Below are positions 41,277 to 50,716 of a stretch of DNA of 64,000 nucleotides, piece by piece. The notes beneath the pieces are model-generated. The model was not told the origin of the DNA and did not search any database. It saw only the letters and a program-made list of their open reading frames with translations. Each line of letters begins with the position of its first letter. Positions within the stretch are counted from its first letter, which is position 1. Source of the stretch: Loktanella salsilacus (lineage in GTDB: Bacteria > Pseudomonadota > Alphaproteobacteria > Rhodobacterales > Rhodobacteraceae); contig NZ_FOTF01000013.1 in assembly GCF_900114485.1 (NCBI RefSeq), positions 1 to 64,000 of the forward strand, given 5' to 3'. The position numbers were made by a program, and so were the translations under genes.

Positions 41277-43781
41277 TCACACATGTGCCGCCGGAAAAAG
41301 GAACGGCGCGGTCTTGCTCGTGCTTGATTGCGCCACCTGCGCGGGCGGACCTTCGGCCACGACCTTGCCACCCTCGCCCCCTGCACCGGGGCCGATATCA
41401 ACGATCCAATCGCTCTGCCGCGCGACCAGCATGTTGTGTTCGACCATGATGACGGAGTTTCCTGCCGCGACCAGACGGTCCAGCTGCGCCAGCAACAAGG
41501 TCACGTCCGCCGGATGCAGCCCCGTCGTCGGTTCGTCCAGAACATATAGCGTATCGCTGCGCTGCGCGCGCTGCAGTTCTGTTGCCAGTTTGATCCGCTG
41601 CGCCTCGCCGCCGGACAGTTCTGTCGCAGGCTGGCCAAGCCGCAGATAGCCAAGACCGACTTCACGCAGGGCCGAAATTGCGCGCGCGATCGCCGGCGCG
41701 TCGGCAAAGAAGTCGTGCGCCCCCTCGACCGTCAGATCAAGAACCTCTGCGATCGTCTTATCGCGATAACGAATTTCAAGGGTTTCATCGTTGTAGCGCT
41801 GCCCACGGCACACCGGGCAAGGCGCGTAAACGCTAGGCAGGAAAAGCAGTTCAACACTGACGAAACCAGCACCTTCGCAGTTCGGGCAACGGCCCTTGGC
41901 CACGTTAAAGGAAAATCGCCCGGCATCATAACGCCGCGCCCGTGCCTTATCTGTTGCCGCGAACAGTTTGCGTACATGATCAAACAGCCCGGTATAGGTC
42001 GCCAGGTTAGACCGCGGCGTGCGGCCGATGGGTTTTTGGTCCACGACAACCAGTCGCTGGATATGCTGCATACCATCGACGATATGCCCGCCCGTTGGGG
42101 TGTCCATTTCCTGCTCCAGCAGTTCCGGCTCATTCTCTGACGCCTCGACTGCGGGCTTTTGACCCAAAGCGTCACCGACAAATTCGACCAGCGCCTGACT
42201 GACAAGGCTGGATTTGCCGGACCCCGAAACGCCCGTCACCGTGGTCAGCACGCCCAATGGCAGGTCGATATCAAGGTCATTCAGGTTATTGCGTGTCACA
42301 CCTGCCAGCCGCAGCCAGCTTTGCGGCTCTCTAGGTGTGCGGCCCTCTGCACGCGCATCCGCGAACAGATGCCGCGCGGTCGCAGACGCATCAATCGCGC
42401 GCAATCCATCCACCGGGCCAGTATAGACAACGCTGCCGCCGTGGGTGCCTGCGCCGGGCCCAATGTCCACGATCCAATCCGCGTGCTTTATGACACTGAC
42501 GTCATGCTCGACCACGAACAGGGAATTCCCTGCACCTTTTAGTTCGTCCAAAGCACCCAGAAGCGCCTGCGTATCAGCGGGGTGCAGCCCCGCTGACGGC
42601 TCGTCGAGCACATAGACCACGCCGAACAGCTGCGACCGGATCTGTGTGGCCAGCCGCAACCGCTGCAATTCCCCCGGCGACAGGCTAACGGTATTGCGTT
42701 CAAGCGACAGATAGCCAAGGCCAAGGCGCGTCAGCGCGGCCACGCGGGCCATGATGTCAAGGGTAATGCGCTGCGCCACGATGCCCTTTTCGGGATTCAT
42801 GTCATTGGCCACCGGCTCCCGGTCCGCAGCATTTTGCAGCAGCGTCGCCAGATCGTTCAGCGTCAGCCGCGAAATCTGACCAATATCAAGCCCCTCAAAG
42901 GTGACCGAAAGCGACTCGCGCTTTAACTTCTTGCCGTCGCATTCCGGACAGACGGAAATGTCCATGAACTGGGAAACGCGTTTTTTCGTCCGGGCGCTTT
43001 GCGTTGTCGTGAAGGATTGCAGCACATAATTGCGGGCGCTGGTGAATGTCCCCATATAGGTCGGCGACCGGTTTTCTGCGCGCGCGCGGCGCGTCTCCTG
43101 CGGGGTCATCCGCGCATAAACGGGGACTTCGGGCGCGTCATCCGTGAACAAAATCCAATCGCGCGTTGCCTGCGGCAGGTCCTGCCACGGCGTATCAATG
43201 TCGTACCCCAGCGAAATCAGGATATCGCGCAGGTTCTGCCCGCCCCACGCGGGCGGCCACCCGGCAATGGCACCCTCGCGGATCGTCTTGGCCTTATCCG
43301 GGACCAGCAAATCCTCGGTCACGTCAAACACCCGCCCGATGCCGTGACAGCGCGGGCAGGCCCCGTCTGGCGTGTTGGGCGAAAACGCATCCGCGTATAG
43401 GATCCCCTGCCCCTTGGGGTATTCACCCGCGCGGGAATATAGCATGCGCAACCCGTTAGAGATCGTCGTGACGCTGCCCACAGAGGACCGGGCCGACGGC
43501 GCACCCCTTTGCTGCTGCAAAGCGACGGCAGGCGGAAGCCCCTCGATGCTGTCGACGTCTGGCTCCCCCACCTGATCAATCAACCGCCGCGCATAGGGCG
43601 ACACGGAATCCAGAAACCGTCGCTGGGATTCTGCGAACAATGTGCCAAACGCCAGCGAGGATTTGCCAGACCCCGAAATGCCGGTAAAGACGACCAGCGC
43701 GTTGCGCGGCACGTCGATATCGACATCCTTCAGATTGTGAACACGCGCGCCCCGCACCTGAATACAGTTTTCACGCCCCAA
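41277..43781 (-). CDS. UvrA-like ABC ATPase (UvrA2 class)
   Basis: The roughly 834-residue protein has two ABC ATPase halves, each with Walker A (TGISGSGKSSLAFGTL; VTGVSGSGKSSLVSQALVEF), UvrA-type signature (LSPGELQRLRLA; LSGGEAQRIKLA) and CxxC zinc modules (CPRCHGIG, CPNCEGAG, CPVCRG). It is about 100 residues shorter than housekeeping UvrA, as in UvrA2-type proteins linked to drug or damage tolerance. No ATG or GTG starts the family-like N-terminus: the first standard start is a TTG at 43781 (MGRENCIQVRGARVHN), and the frame continues upstream for 15 codons (…KKSEASL) to a TGA, so a rarer start is possible. Confidence 0.85.
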   Translation of the reverse strand: MGRENCIQVRGARVHNLKDVDIDVPRNALVVFTGISGSGKSSLAFGTLFAESQRRFLDSVSPYARRLIDQVGEPDVDSIEGLPPAVALQQQRGAPSARSSVGSVTTISNGLRMLYSRAGEYPKGQGILYADAFSPNTPDGACPRCHGIGRVFDVTEDLLVPDKAKTIREGAIAGWPPAWGGQNLRDILISLGYDIDTPWQDLPQATRDWILFTDDAPEVPVYARMTPQETRRARAENRSPTYMGTFTSARNYVLQSFTTTQSARTKKRVSQFMDISVCPECDGKKLKRESLSVTFEGLDIGQISRLTLNDLATLLQNAADREPVANDMNPEKGIVAQRITLDIMARVAALTRLGLGYLSLERNTVSLSPGELQRLRLATQIRSQLFGVVYVLDEPSAGLHPADTQALLGALDELKGAGNSLFVVEHDVSVIKHADWIVDIGPGAGTHGGSVVYTGPVDGLRAIDASATARHLFADARAEGRTPREPQSWLRLAGVTRNNLNDLDIDLPLGVLTTVTGVSGSGKSSLVSQALVEFVGDALGQKPAVEASENEPELLEQEMDTPTGGHIVDGMQHIQRLVVVDQKPIGRTPRSNLATYTGLFDHVRKLFAATDKARARRYDAGRFSFNVAKGRCPNCEGAGFVSVELLFLPSVYAPCPVCRGQRYNDETLEIRYRDKTIAEVLDLTVEGAHDFFADAPAIARAISALREVGLGYLRLGQPATELSGGEAQRIKLATELQRAQRSDTLYVLDEPTTGLHPADVTLLLAQLDRLVAAGNSVIMVEHNMLVARQSDWIVDIGPGAGGEGGKVVAEGPPAQVAQSSTSKTAPFLFPAAHV

Positions 43782-44160
43782 AAGGCTGGCTTCAGATTTT
43801 TTCAGTGTGATCTTGTGACCTCATTTGCTGTTTGGTTTCCCAACATTCGCGTGAGTCAGGGGTTTTGCGGCGATCAATGCGCCAGATTAAGTCCTCATGT
43901 GCCCGCCCAGATGTCGTCCGGCACGTCTTAATCAGACATAGCTCACAAGTTCAGCGGGTCGAATTTAACCGGCCTGAAAAGTAAAGAACCTCCGCCGCGC
44001 CTAAGCGCATCAACGACCGCGGTGATGCCCTTAGTCAGCCGCGCTTTGTGCGGCAGACCGCACCGCAACATGCGCCGCGTCAGGCGTGACGGGCGGCAGT
44101 CGGACAAGGAGCCTTTGTCATGGATACCGCAAATACTCCCCCTGCCCTTCCGGTCGGATA
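43782..44160. other. Intergenic region with a possible gene remnant
   Basis: About 380 bases. At 44120 a plus-strand ATG behind AAGGAG opens a 31-codon frame (MDTANTPPALPVGYHKVLSA…) that stops at 44215 within the GntR gene. The excellent ribosome site on such a short frame suggests the start of a gene whose body was lost. No other gene is supported. Confidence 0.4.
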
Positions 44161-44826
44161 TCACAAGGTGCTGTCGGCCTTCTGGCGTTGCAGGGTGGCG
44201 ATCAGGTCCGTGTATTGATCGTTTTGGATTGCCACATGGGTCCGCATCGCGTCGGCAGCTTCGGCGGCGTTTCCGGCAATAATTGCCTCTAGAATGCGCG
44301 CGTGTTCTTGCAACGATGTGCCGACGCGGGCGCGGGCGCGCAACTGCAAGCGGCGATAGGCCTGCAGGCGTTTTTGCGTGCGATTGATTTCCAAGTGCAG
44401 GAAATCATTGCCGCCAATGACACGGATGGCCTCGTGAAAGGCCTCATTGGCATAGTAATAGGTATCGCTATCTCCGGACTCGGCTGCCGCGACGCAATGA
44501 TCGTGGCACGCTTGCAGCGTTTCCGCATCAGACGCAGTGGCGCGGCGGGCAGCATTGCGGGCGCAAAGCGCCTCTAGCTCTGCCATCACCTCGAACATCT
44601 CTCTCAGGCGGACGGGGCCCGGATCGACGACAAAGGCACCGCGGCGCGGAAACTGTTCGACAAGGCCTGTCGCCGCAAGCTGAAATAGCGCTTGGCGGAT
44701 CGGCGTGCGCGACACGCCAAAATCCTGCGCCAAGGTAACTTCGTCCAGCCGCGCGCCGGGCCGCAAGGCACCGGTCAGAATGCGGTCTTCGATCGCGTCA
44801 CGCAGGTTGGATGTATCACTGCTCAA
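44161..44826 (-). CDS. GntR/FadR-family regulator, MatR-like
   Basis: The protein has an N-terminal winged helix (LRDAIEDRILTGALRPGARL, then DFGVSRTPIRQALFQLAATG) and a C-terminal FCD effector domain with likely metal-binding His residues (NEAFHEAIRVIG, DAMRTHVAIQ). I choose the TTG start at 44826 (221 residues; AGAGAG upstream) because an ATG at 44901 would run through a palindromic operator. Divergent from malonate uptake and activation genes, it is most likely the malonate-responsive repressor, equivalent to MatR of rhizobia. Confidence 0.82.
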   Translation of the reverse strand: MSSDTSNLRDAIEDRILTGALRPGARLDEVTLAQDFGVSRTPIRQALFQLAATGLVEQFPRRGAFVVDPGPVRLREMFEVMAELEALCARNAARRATASDAETLQACHDHCVAAAESGDSDTYYYANEAFHEAIRVIGGNDFLHLEINRTQKRLQAYRRLQLRARARVGTSLQEHARILEAIIAGNAAEAADAMRTHVAIQNDQYTDLIATLQRQKADSTL

Positions 44827-44857
44827 GTTAACTCTCTTTTTCCTGATCTCACTATAA

Positions 44858-44884
44858 ATACAAGAAACCGCTTCTTGTATACAA
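44858..44884. promoter_or_regulatory. GntR-type operator between regulator and malonate operon
   Basis: ATACAAGAA (44858-44866) and TTCTTGTAT (44872-44880) form an inverted repeat; overlapping it, TTGTATACAA (44875-44884) is a perfect palindrome. The latter fits the FadR-subfamily consensus (TnGT…ACnA). From memory, the published rhizobial MatR site contains TCTTGTATACA, which is present here. Confidence 0.7.
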
Positions 44885-44986
44885 TAGTTCTTGCCGTTCA
44901 TGGATTAGCTGTTACCCTTACGTCACGCGCCGGTCCAGTCTTGGAGGGGACCCCGGCGATCCGTGATATATTGGGGAGGAAAACCA

Positions 44987-45976
44987 ATGAAATACGCTCT
45001 TATGGGCGCCGTCGCTGCGCTTGCGACCACCGCCATCAGCTCTGCGGCGTTCGCAGAGACCCTTAAGCTTAGCCATCAGTGGGCCGACGGCGATGTGCGC
45101 CACCAAGTCGCGCAGATGGTCGCTGACGATGTTGCTGCGGCCGGTGTTGATCTGGAAATCCAGATCTTTCCGAACCAGACCCTGTTCAAGGCGCGCGAGC
45201 AGTATACGCCGTTGTCGCGGGGCCAGCTGGATATGACGATCCTGCCGCTGTCCTACGCTGGCGGCCAGCAGCCTGCTTATAACCTTACGCTGATGCCCGG
45301 TCTGGTAAAAAACCACGACCACGGCGCGCGGCTCTCGGCCTCTCCTTTCATGGAAGAGATCGAAAAAGTCATGGCAGGCGATGATGTCATCACGCTGGTG
45401 CATGGCTATCTGGCGGGTGGTTTCGGATCGAACAAGGACTGCATCACCAACCCTGATGACGTCAATGGCGTGACAATCCGCGCCGCAGGCAAAAGCTTTG
45501 AGCAGATGTTAGCCAGCGCCGGGGCGTCGATTTCGTCCATGGCCTCGTCCGAGATTTATCCCGCCCTGCAAACCGGGGTGCTGGACGCGACGAACACCTC
45601 GTCCGAAAGCTTTGTCAGCTACCGTTTGTACGAGCAGCTGACCTGCTACACCCCCGCTGGCGATTTCGCGCTGTGGTTCATGTATCAGCCGCTGATGATG
45701 AACAAGACGACCTTTGACAGCCTCTCGGCTGAGCAGCAAACCGCGCTGGTCGAGGCCGGCAAAAAGGCCGAAGCCTTCTATCTAGAGCAGGCTAAACTGG
45801 GCGATCAAATTGCGGCCGATGCATTTTCCAATGCGGGCGTAGAGTTGGCACAGATGACCGAGGAAGACTTTAACGCTTGGGTCGCGCTGGCGAAAACAAC
45901 GTCCTATCCGGCGTTTGTCGAGGAAATGCCAGACGATGGACAGCGCCTGCTGGACCTTGCGCTGGCTGTTGAGTGA
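44987..45976 (+). CDS. TRAP transporter solute-binding protein (malonate, DctP/MatP type)
   Basis: The 329-residue protein has a signal peptide (about 1-24, ending AFAE) and the DctP fold: TLKLSHQWADGDVRHQVAQM at the start, QLDMTILPLSYAGG, and SSEIYPALQTGVLDATNTSS in the middle. The ATG at 44987 follows GGGGAGGA. Within the first operon position and with malonyl-CoA genes downstream, malonate is the likely ligand. A 10-bp hairpin follows the stop. Confidence 0.88.
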   Translation: MKYALMGAVAALATTAISSAAFAETLKLSHQWADGDVRHQVAQMVADDVAAAGVDLEIQIFPNQTLFKAREQYTPLSRGQLDMTILPLSYAGGQQPAYNLTLMPGLVKNHDHGARLSASPFMEEIEKVMAGDDVITLVHGYLAGGFGSNKDCITNPDDVNGVTIRAAGKSFEQMLASAGASISSMASSEIYPALQTGVLDATNTSSESFVSYRLYEQLTCYTPAGDFALWFMYQPLMMNKTTFDSLSAEQQTALVEAGKKAEAFYLEQAKLGDQIAADAFSNAGVELAQMTEEDFNAWVALAKTTSYPAFVEEMPDDGQRLLDLALAVE

Positions 45977-45984
45977 TCGACGAC

Positions 45985-46009
45985 GGAGGGCGGGTGTACC
46001 CCGCCCTCC
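45985..46009 (+). terminator. Intra-operon hairpin after the TRAP binding-protein gene
   Basis: GGAGGGCGGG and CCCGCCCTCC form a 10-bp stem with loop TGTAC, directly after the binding-protein stop. Such hairpins usually stabilise the upstream message or attenuate the rest, giving more binding protein than permease. Confidence 0.75.
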
Positions 46010-46035
46010 ACCCCTAACTTAAAAGGTTATCCAGC

Positions 46036-46602
46036 GTGAGTTATTCCGCCAGCGCCCCGCGCACCTTGCCTTTGGCTATTCGTCTTATCTTGGGTATTTC
46101 AACGCTTTGCGGGATTGTCGCATCCTTGATGATGTTCGCCGCCGTGCTGATCACCTGCCACATGATCTTTGTGCGCAATGTGCTGAACCAGTCGACCGTC
46201 TGGCAGACAGAGGTCGTGATTTATCTGATGATCGCAGCGACCCTGATTGGTCTGTCCTATGTGCAAAAGCTGCGCGGGCATGTGGGGGTCGATCTGTTAC
46301 CAACGCTGCTGCCCCAACGCATGCGGCGCGGGCTGGGTATTGCCACGCTGGTGGTCACCGCCGTGATGATCGCTGTGATGCTCTATTACGGCTATGACAT
46401 GTGGCATTTCGCATGGCAGCGCGGCTGGAAATCCGAAACCGTATTGGCCGCGCCGCTGTGGATCCCCTATCTTGCGATCCCCGTCGGCTTTGCCTTGTTC
46501 TTGCTGCAACTGCTGGCCGATTTGTGGCTGTCGGTGACAGCCTTTCCCATGGACGCCAAGGGCTTGCCCGCCATTGGCCTTGAGATGTCAGAGGATTACT
46601 GA
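46036..46602 (+). CDS. TRAP transporter small permease (DctQ type)
   Basis: The 188-residue protein has four membrane helices and the DctQ pattern (WQTEVVIYLMIAATLIGLSY, then RGHVGVDLL). It starts with GTG (46036) and overlaps the large permease (TGATG). It pairs with DctM in the sodium-driven importer. Confidence 0.9.
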   Translation: MSYSASAPRTLPLAIRLILGISTLCGIVASLMMFAAVLITCHMIFVRNVLNQSTVWQTEVVIYLMIAATLIGLSYVQKLRGHVGVDLLPTLLPQRMRRGLGIATLVVTAVMIAVMLYYGYDMWHFAWQRGWKSETVLAAPLWIPYLAIPVGFALFLLQLLADLWLSVTAFPMDAKGLPAIGLEMSEDY

Positions 46603-47921
46603 TGGACCCCCTTGCCCTTGGTGGCCTCGTTGCCCTGTTCACCGTCGTTGTGCTGTTTTCTGGCGTACCTGTTGCCGTCGGTCTGCTGATTGTCGCGACG
46701 GGCTTCCTTTATGTCTTTGACGGCCCGCGCAGCCTGCAAGCCCTGCCAGAGCTGTTTTACGGCGATCTAAACTCCTTTGCCCTGCTATCGATCCCGATGT
46801 TCATCATCATGGGGGCGGCGATTTCATCGACCCGCGCCGGGCCCGATCTGTACGAAGCGTTAGAACGTTGGCTGACCCGCGTGCCCGGCGGCCTGCTGGT
46901 ATCAAACTTGGGGGCCTGCGCCCTGTTCGCTGCGATGTCCGGGTCTAGCCCCGCGACCTGCGCCGCCATCGGCAAAATGGGCATCCCAGAGATGCGCAAA
47001 CGCGGCTACCCGGACGAAGTCGCAGCAGGCTCTATCGCGGCAGGCGGCACTTTAGGGATCCTGATCCCGCCGTCAGTGACGATGATCGTTTACGGCATCG
47101 CGACCGAAACCAGCATTGGCCGCCTGTTCTTGGCAGGTGTCTTGCCGGGTATCTTGCTCGTCTCGCTGTTCATCGCTTGGGCGATCTTTGACACATGGCG
47201 GCGCGGCGCGGCGGGTGTGGCACTGTCCGGCGTCACCTATAGCTGGCGCGAAAAGTTCGAGATTTTGCCCCGCGTTATCCCGTTTATCGTGATCATCGCA
47301 GGCGTGCTTTACGCCCTTTATGGCGGCATCGCGACGCCGTCGGAAACTGCGGCCGTGGGTGCGCTTTTGTGCATTGTCGTCGCTGTGGTCGTCTACAAGA
47401 TGGTGCAACCCGCCGCGCTCTGGACGGTGCTGCGTGACAGCACACGTGAAAGCGTGATGATCTTGTTCATCATCGGCGCGGCAGGTGTGTTCAGCTTTAT
47501 GCTGTCGTCCTTGTTCGTCACCCAGTCCATCGCCGCATGGATCGCCGACCTTGATGTGAACCGCTGGGTCCTAATGGGGGTGATCAACGTCTTTTTGCTG
47601 GTCGCTGGGTTCTTCCTCCCCCCCGTCGCTGTCATTTTGATGAGCGCGCCGATCCTATTGCCGATCATCACAGCCGCAGGGTTCGACCCCTATTGGTTCG
47701 CCGTGATCGTCACGATCAACATGGAAATCGGCCTGATCACGCCGCCTGTGGGCCTGAACCTTTACGTCATCAACGGGATCGCGCCGGATATCAGCCTGAA
47801 AAAGATCTTGGTCGGATCAATGCCCTTTGTGCTGTGCATGGTGCTGGCGATCATCATCCTGTCGGCCTTTCCATCCATCGTGACGTGGCTGCCCGACTAT
47901 CTCATGGGGCCAGAACTGTGA
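46602..47921 (+). CDS. TRAP transporter large permease (DctM type)
   Basis: The 439-residue protein has about twelve membrane helices and DctM signatures (FALLSIPMFIIMGAAISST; SPATCAAIGKMGIPEMRKRG; GGTLGILIPPSVTMIVYG; EIGLITPPVGLNLYVINGIA). It is the transport channel. Its stop overlaps the next start (TGATG). Confidence 0.95.
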   Translation: MDPLALGGLVALFTVVVLFSGVPVAVGLLIVATGFLYVFDGPRSLQALPELFYGDLNSFALLSIPMFIIMGAAISSTRAGPDLYEALERWLTRVPGGLLVSNLGACALFAAMSGSSPATCAAIGKMGIPEMRKRGYPDEVAAGSIAAGGTLGILIPPSVTMIVYGIATETSIGRLFLAGVLPGILLVSLFIAWAIFDTWRRGAAGVALSGVTYSWREKFEILPRVIPFIVIIAGVLYALYGGIATPSETAAVGALLCIVVAVVVYKMVQPAALWTVLRDSTRESVMILFIIGAAGVFSFMLSSLFVTQSIAAWIADLDVNRWVLMGVINVFLLVAGFFLPPVAVILMSAPILLPIITAAGFDPYWFAVIVTINMEIGLITPPVGLNLYVINGIAPDISLKKILVGSMPFVLCMVLAIIILSAFPSIVTWLPDYLMGPEL

Positions 47922-49189
47922 TGCGCGCCACCTCTGTCCTGAACGATCTTGTGGGCCGGGTGGCAGACCGGGGTCGCAGCATGATGGGCACAACCGCGCC
48001 GCGCACAGTGGCGCAGTTGTGCGATACCCTGCTGACAGGAAAGGGAGAGGCGACAGGCCTTGCCATCGCCAGCGCGATCTTTGACCGCTATGACGCGATG
48101 AGCCCCGCCGCGCGGCATGACTTTTTCACCATGCTGCGCGACCGGTTCAGCGTGGACCGCGCCCGCACCGAAGCGGCCTTGCAGCAATGGCAGGATGGCG
48201 ACGATACCGCCCTGCGCGTCCTGCACGCCGCGTCAGAGCCGCGATCCCAAGAGCTAATCCGCCGCCTGAACCGCGCGCCCGGCGGCACCCGCCGCTTGGT
48301 GGCCATGCGCAATGATCTGCTAAATCTGATGGATGACGATGCAAGCCTTGGGGCGCTGGATGCGGATTTCAGGCATTTATTTTCGTCTTGGTTCAATCGT
48401 GGCTTTTTGGAATTGCAGCGGATCGACTGGCACACGCCGGCCAATATCCTTGAAAAGATCATTAAATACGAAGCCGTCCACGAAATCAGCGGCTGGGACG
48501 ATCTGCGCCGCCGTGTGGCCGCGCTTGACCGCAGGCTTTACGCCTTCTTTCATCCCGCGCTTGGCGATGATCCCCTGATTTTCGTCGAAGTCGCCCTGAC
48601 GGCGGATATTCCCGTCGACATCGGTGCAATCCTTGCCGCAGATCGTGACATGATGCCGCCAGCCAAGGCGCAGACGGCAGTCTTCTATTCCATCTCCAAC
48701 TGCCAAACAGGCCTGCGCGGCATTTCATTCGGCAACTTCTTAATCAAGCAAGTGGTCGAAGAGCTGGGCCGCGAATGGCCAAACCTAAGCACCTTTGTGA
48801 CTCTGTCCCCGGTTCCGGGATTGCGCCCTTGGGCGCTGGCGCAAAAAGACAAACTACCGCCGCGACTGGCGGACGTCGTGACCCAGGCCGAAAGCGGCGC
48901 GCGCCCAAGCGGCCTGTCGGACCTGACCGCGCACTACATGCTAGTGGCCCGCAGCACCCGCGGCGGCGCAACTGATCCTGTGGCGCGGTTCCATCTGGGC
49001 AACGGCGCGCGGCTGGAACGTATTCACCGCGACGCCGATACATCGGCCAATGGGCAACAGGCGTCATGGGGTGTCATGGTGAACTATCTTTACGATCTTG
49101 ATACGATTGAACGAAACCACGAAGCCTACTCCACGGCGGACGACATCATCGCGTCGTCCACCGTACGCCGGCTGATTAAGACACGATGA
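47921..49189 (+). CDS. matA: Malonyl-CoA decarboxylase
   Basis: The 422-residue protein matches malonyl-CoA decarboxylase, which converts malonyl-CoA to acetyl-CoA and CO2. Visible are the N-terminal helical domain and the catalytic GNAT-like domain with FVTLSPVPGL (catalytic Ser region), FYSISNCQTGLRGISFGNFL and the FHLGNGARLERIH segment holding the catalytic His. The start at 47921 overlaps the dctM stop. With MatB it completes malonate to acetyl-CoA. Confidence 0.95.
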   Translation: MRATSVLNDLVGRVADRGRSMMGTTAPRTVAQLCDTLLTGKGEATGLAIASAIFDRYDAMSPAARHDFFTMLRDRFSVDRARTEAALQQWQDGDDTALRVLHAASEPRSQELIRRLNRAPGGTRRLVAMRNDLLNLMDDDASLGALDADFRHLFSSWFNRGFLELQRIDWHTPANILEKIIKYEAVHEISGWDDLRRRVAALDRRLYAFFHPALGDDPLIFVEVALTADIPVDIGAILAADRDMMPPAKAQTAVFYSISNCQTGLRGISFGNFLIKQVVEELGREWPNLSTFVTLSPVPGLRPWALAQKDKLPPRLADVVTQAESGARPSGLSDLTAHYMLVARSTRGGATDPVARFHLGNGARLERIHRDADTSANGQQASWGVMVNYLYDLDTIERNHEAYSTADDIIASSTVRRLIKTR

Positions 49190-49201
49190 CAAGGATCCAA
49201 T

Positions 49202-50716
49202 ATGTATAGCGCGAACTGTCTAGCCTCCGCCCTGCGCGCCGCCTCGCTCGGGCGCGATGATGCGCCTTTTGCCACCGACGCCAGCACGGGGCAGATCACG
49301 ACCTATAGCGCGCTTTGGACTCAGGTAGAGGCGATGGCCGGTGCATTGGTCGCCCTTGGCGTCGCACCCGGCGACCGCGTGGCGATGCAGGTCGAAAAAT
49401 CGATCCCGGGCCTCGCCTGCTATCTGGGCACCGTGCTGGCTGGCGCGATCCACCTGCCGCTCAATACCGGTTATCCGGCGGCAGAGGTGTCGTATTTCCT
49501 GACCGACGCCGCCCCGCGCGTGTTCATTTGCGACCCGGCCAAGCTGGACACCATGTCGCCCGTGGCGCTGGACGCTGGCGTAAGCCACGTCTTGACGCTG
49601 GACGCAGACGGCGCAGGCACCTTGTCGGACGCCGCTGCCACGGCGACCCCGCTAACGCAGGCGGTGGCAAGAGGCGCGGACGATCTAGCTGCATTCCTTT
49701 ATACCTCTGGCACCACGGGGCGCAGCAAAGGCGCGATGCTGACCCACGGCAACCTGACATCGAACGCCGACACGCTGCGCGATCTGTGGCAGTTCACCGA
49801 CACCGACGTGCTGATCCACGCGCTGCCCGTCTTTCACACTCACGGCCTGTTTGTGGCGATCAACGTCACGCTGATGGCGGGCGGCGCGATCATTTTGCAC
49901 CGCAGCTTTGACGCCGCCGCCGTTCTGGCGGATTTTCCCCGCGCCACATCGCTGATGGGCGTGCCGACCTTCTATACCCGCCTGCTGGACCAGCCCGGCC
50001 TGACGAAAGACGCCTGCGCCGGGATGCGCCTGTTCGTGTCCGGATCGGCCCCCATGCTGCTAGACACCCACCTGAAATGGCAGGATCGCACCGGGCATAC
50101 CGTGCTGGAACGCTACGGCATGACCGAAACCTGCATGAACACATCGAACCCCTACGACGGACAGCGCAAGCCCGGCACCGTGGGATTGCCCCTGCCGGGG
50201 GTAGAACTGCGTCTGGCCGAGGCGGACGGCTCCCCCACACCAAAGGGCGCGCCCGGCGGGATCGAAGTGCGCGGGCCGAACCTGTTCAAAGGCTATTGGC
50301 AAATGCCTGAAAAAACCGCCGCCGATATGCGCGCCGATGGCTGGTTCATCACCGGCGATATCGGCCAGATCGACGACGACGGCTATGTCTCGATCGTGGG
50401 GCGGTCAAAGGATCTGATCATCTCTGGCGGCTACAACATTTACCCCAAGGAAATCGAGGCGCTGATCGACGACATTGACGGCGTGGTCGAAAGCGCGGCT
50501 TTCGGCGTGCCTGACGCAGATTTCGGCGAAAGCGTCGCCGTCGCCATTGTGCTGGAACGCGGCGCAACCCTCACGCCGGATGCGATCAAACAGGCCATCG
50601 CCCCGCAGCTGGCGCGCTATAAACACCCGAGGCAAGTCCATATCCTTGACGCATTACCGCGCAACACGATGGGCAAAGTGCAAAAGAACCAGCTGCGCGA
50701 TACCTTTGCCGCCTAG
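49202..50716 (+). CDS. matB: Malonyl-CoA synthetase
   Basis: The 504-residue AMP-forming ligase has the P-loop YTSGTTGRSKGAMLTHGNL (about 161-179), the YGMTET motif, the GWFITGDIG hinge region and the catalytic Lys near GKVQKNQLRD at the end. MatB activates malonate to malonyl-CoA with ATP. It follows matA by 12 bases and ends the operon, converging with the glycerate kinase gene (4-base overlap of ends). Confidence 0.94.
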   Translation: MYSANCLASALRAASLGRDDAPFATDASTGQITTYSALWTQVEAMAGALVALGVAPGDRVAMQVEKSIPGLACYLGTVLAGAIHLPLNTGYPAAEVSYFLTDAAPRVFICDPAKLDTMSPVALDAGVSHVLTLDADGAGTLSDAAATATPLTQAVARGADDLAAFLYTSGTTGRSKGAMLTHGNLTSNADTLRDLWQFTDTDVLIHALPVFHTHGLFVAINVTLMAGGAIILHRSFDAAAVLADFPRATSLMGVPTFYTRLLDQPGLTKDACAGMRLFVSGSAPMLLDTHLKWQDRTGHTVLERYGMTETCMNTSNPYDGQRKPGTVGLPLPGVELRLAEADGSPTPKGAPGGIEVRGPNLFKGYWQMPEKTAADMRADGWFITGDIGQIDDDGYVSIVGRSKDLIISGGYNIYPKEIEALIDDIDGVVESAAFGVPDADFGESVAVAIVLERGATLTPDAIKQAIAPQLARYKHPRQVHILDALPRNTMGKVQKNQLRDTFAA

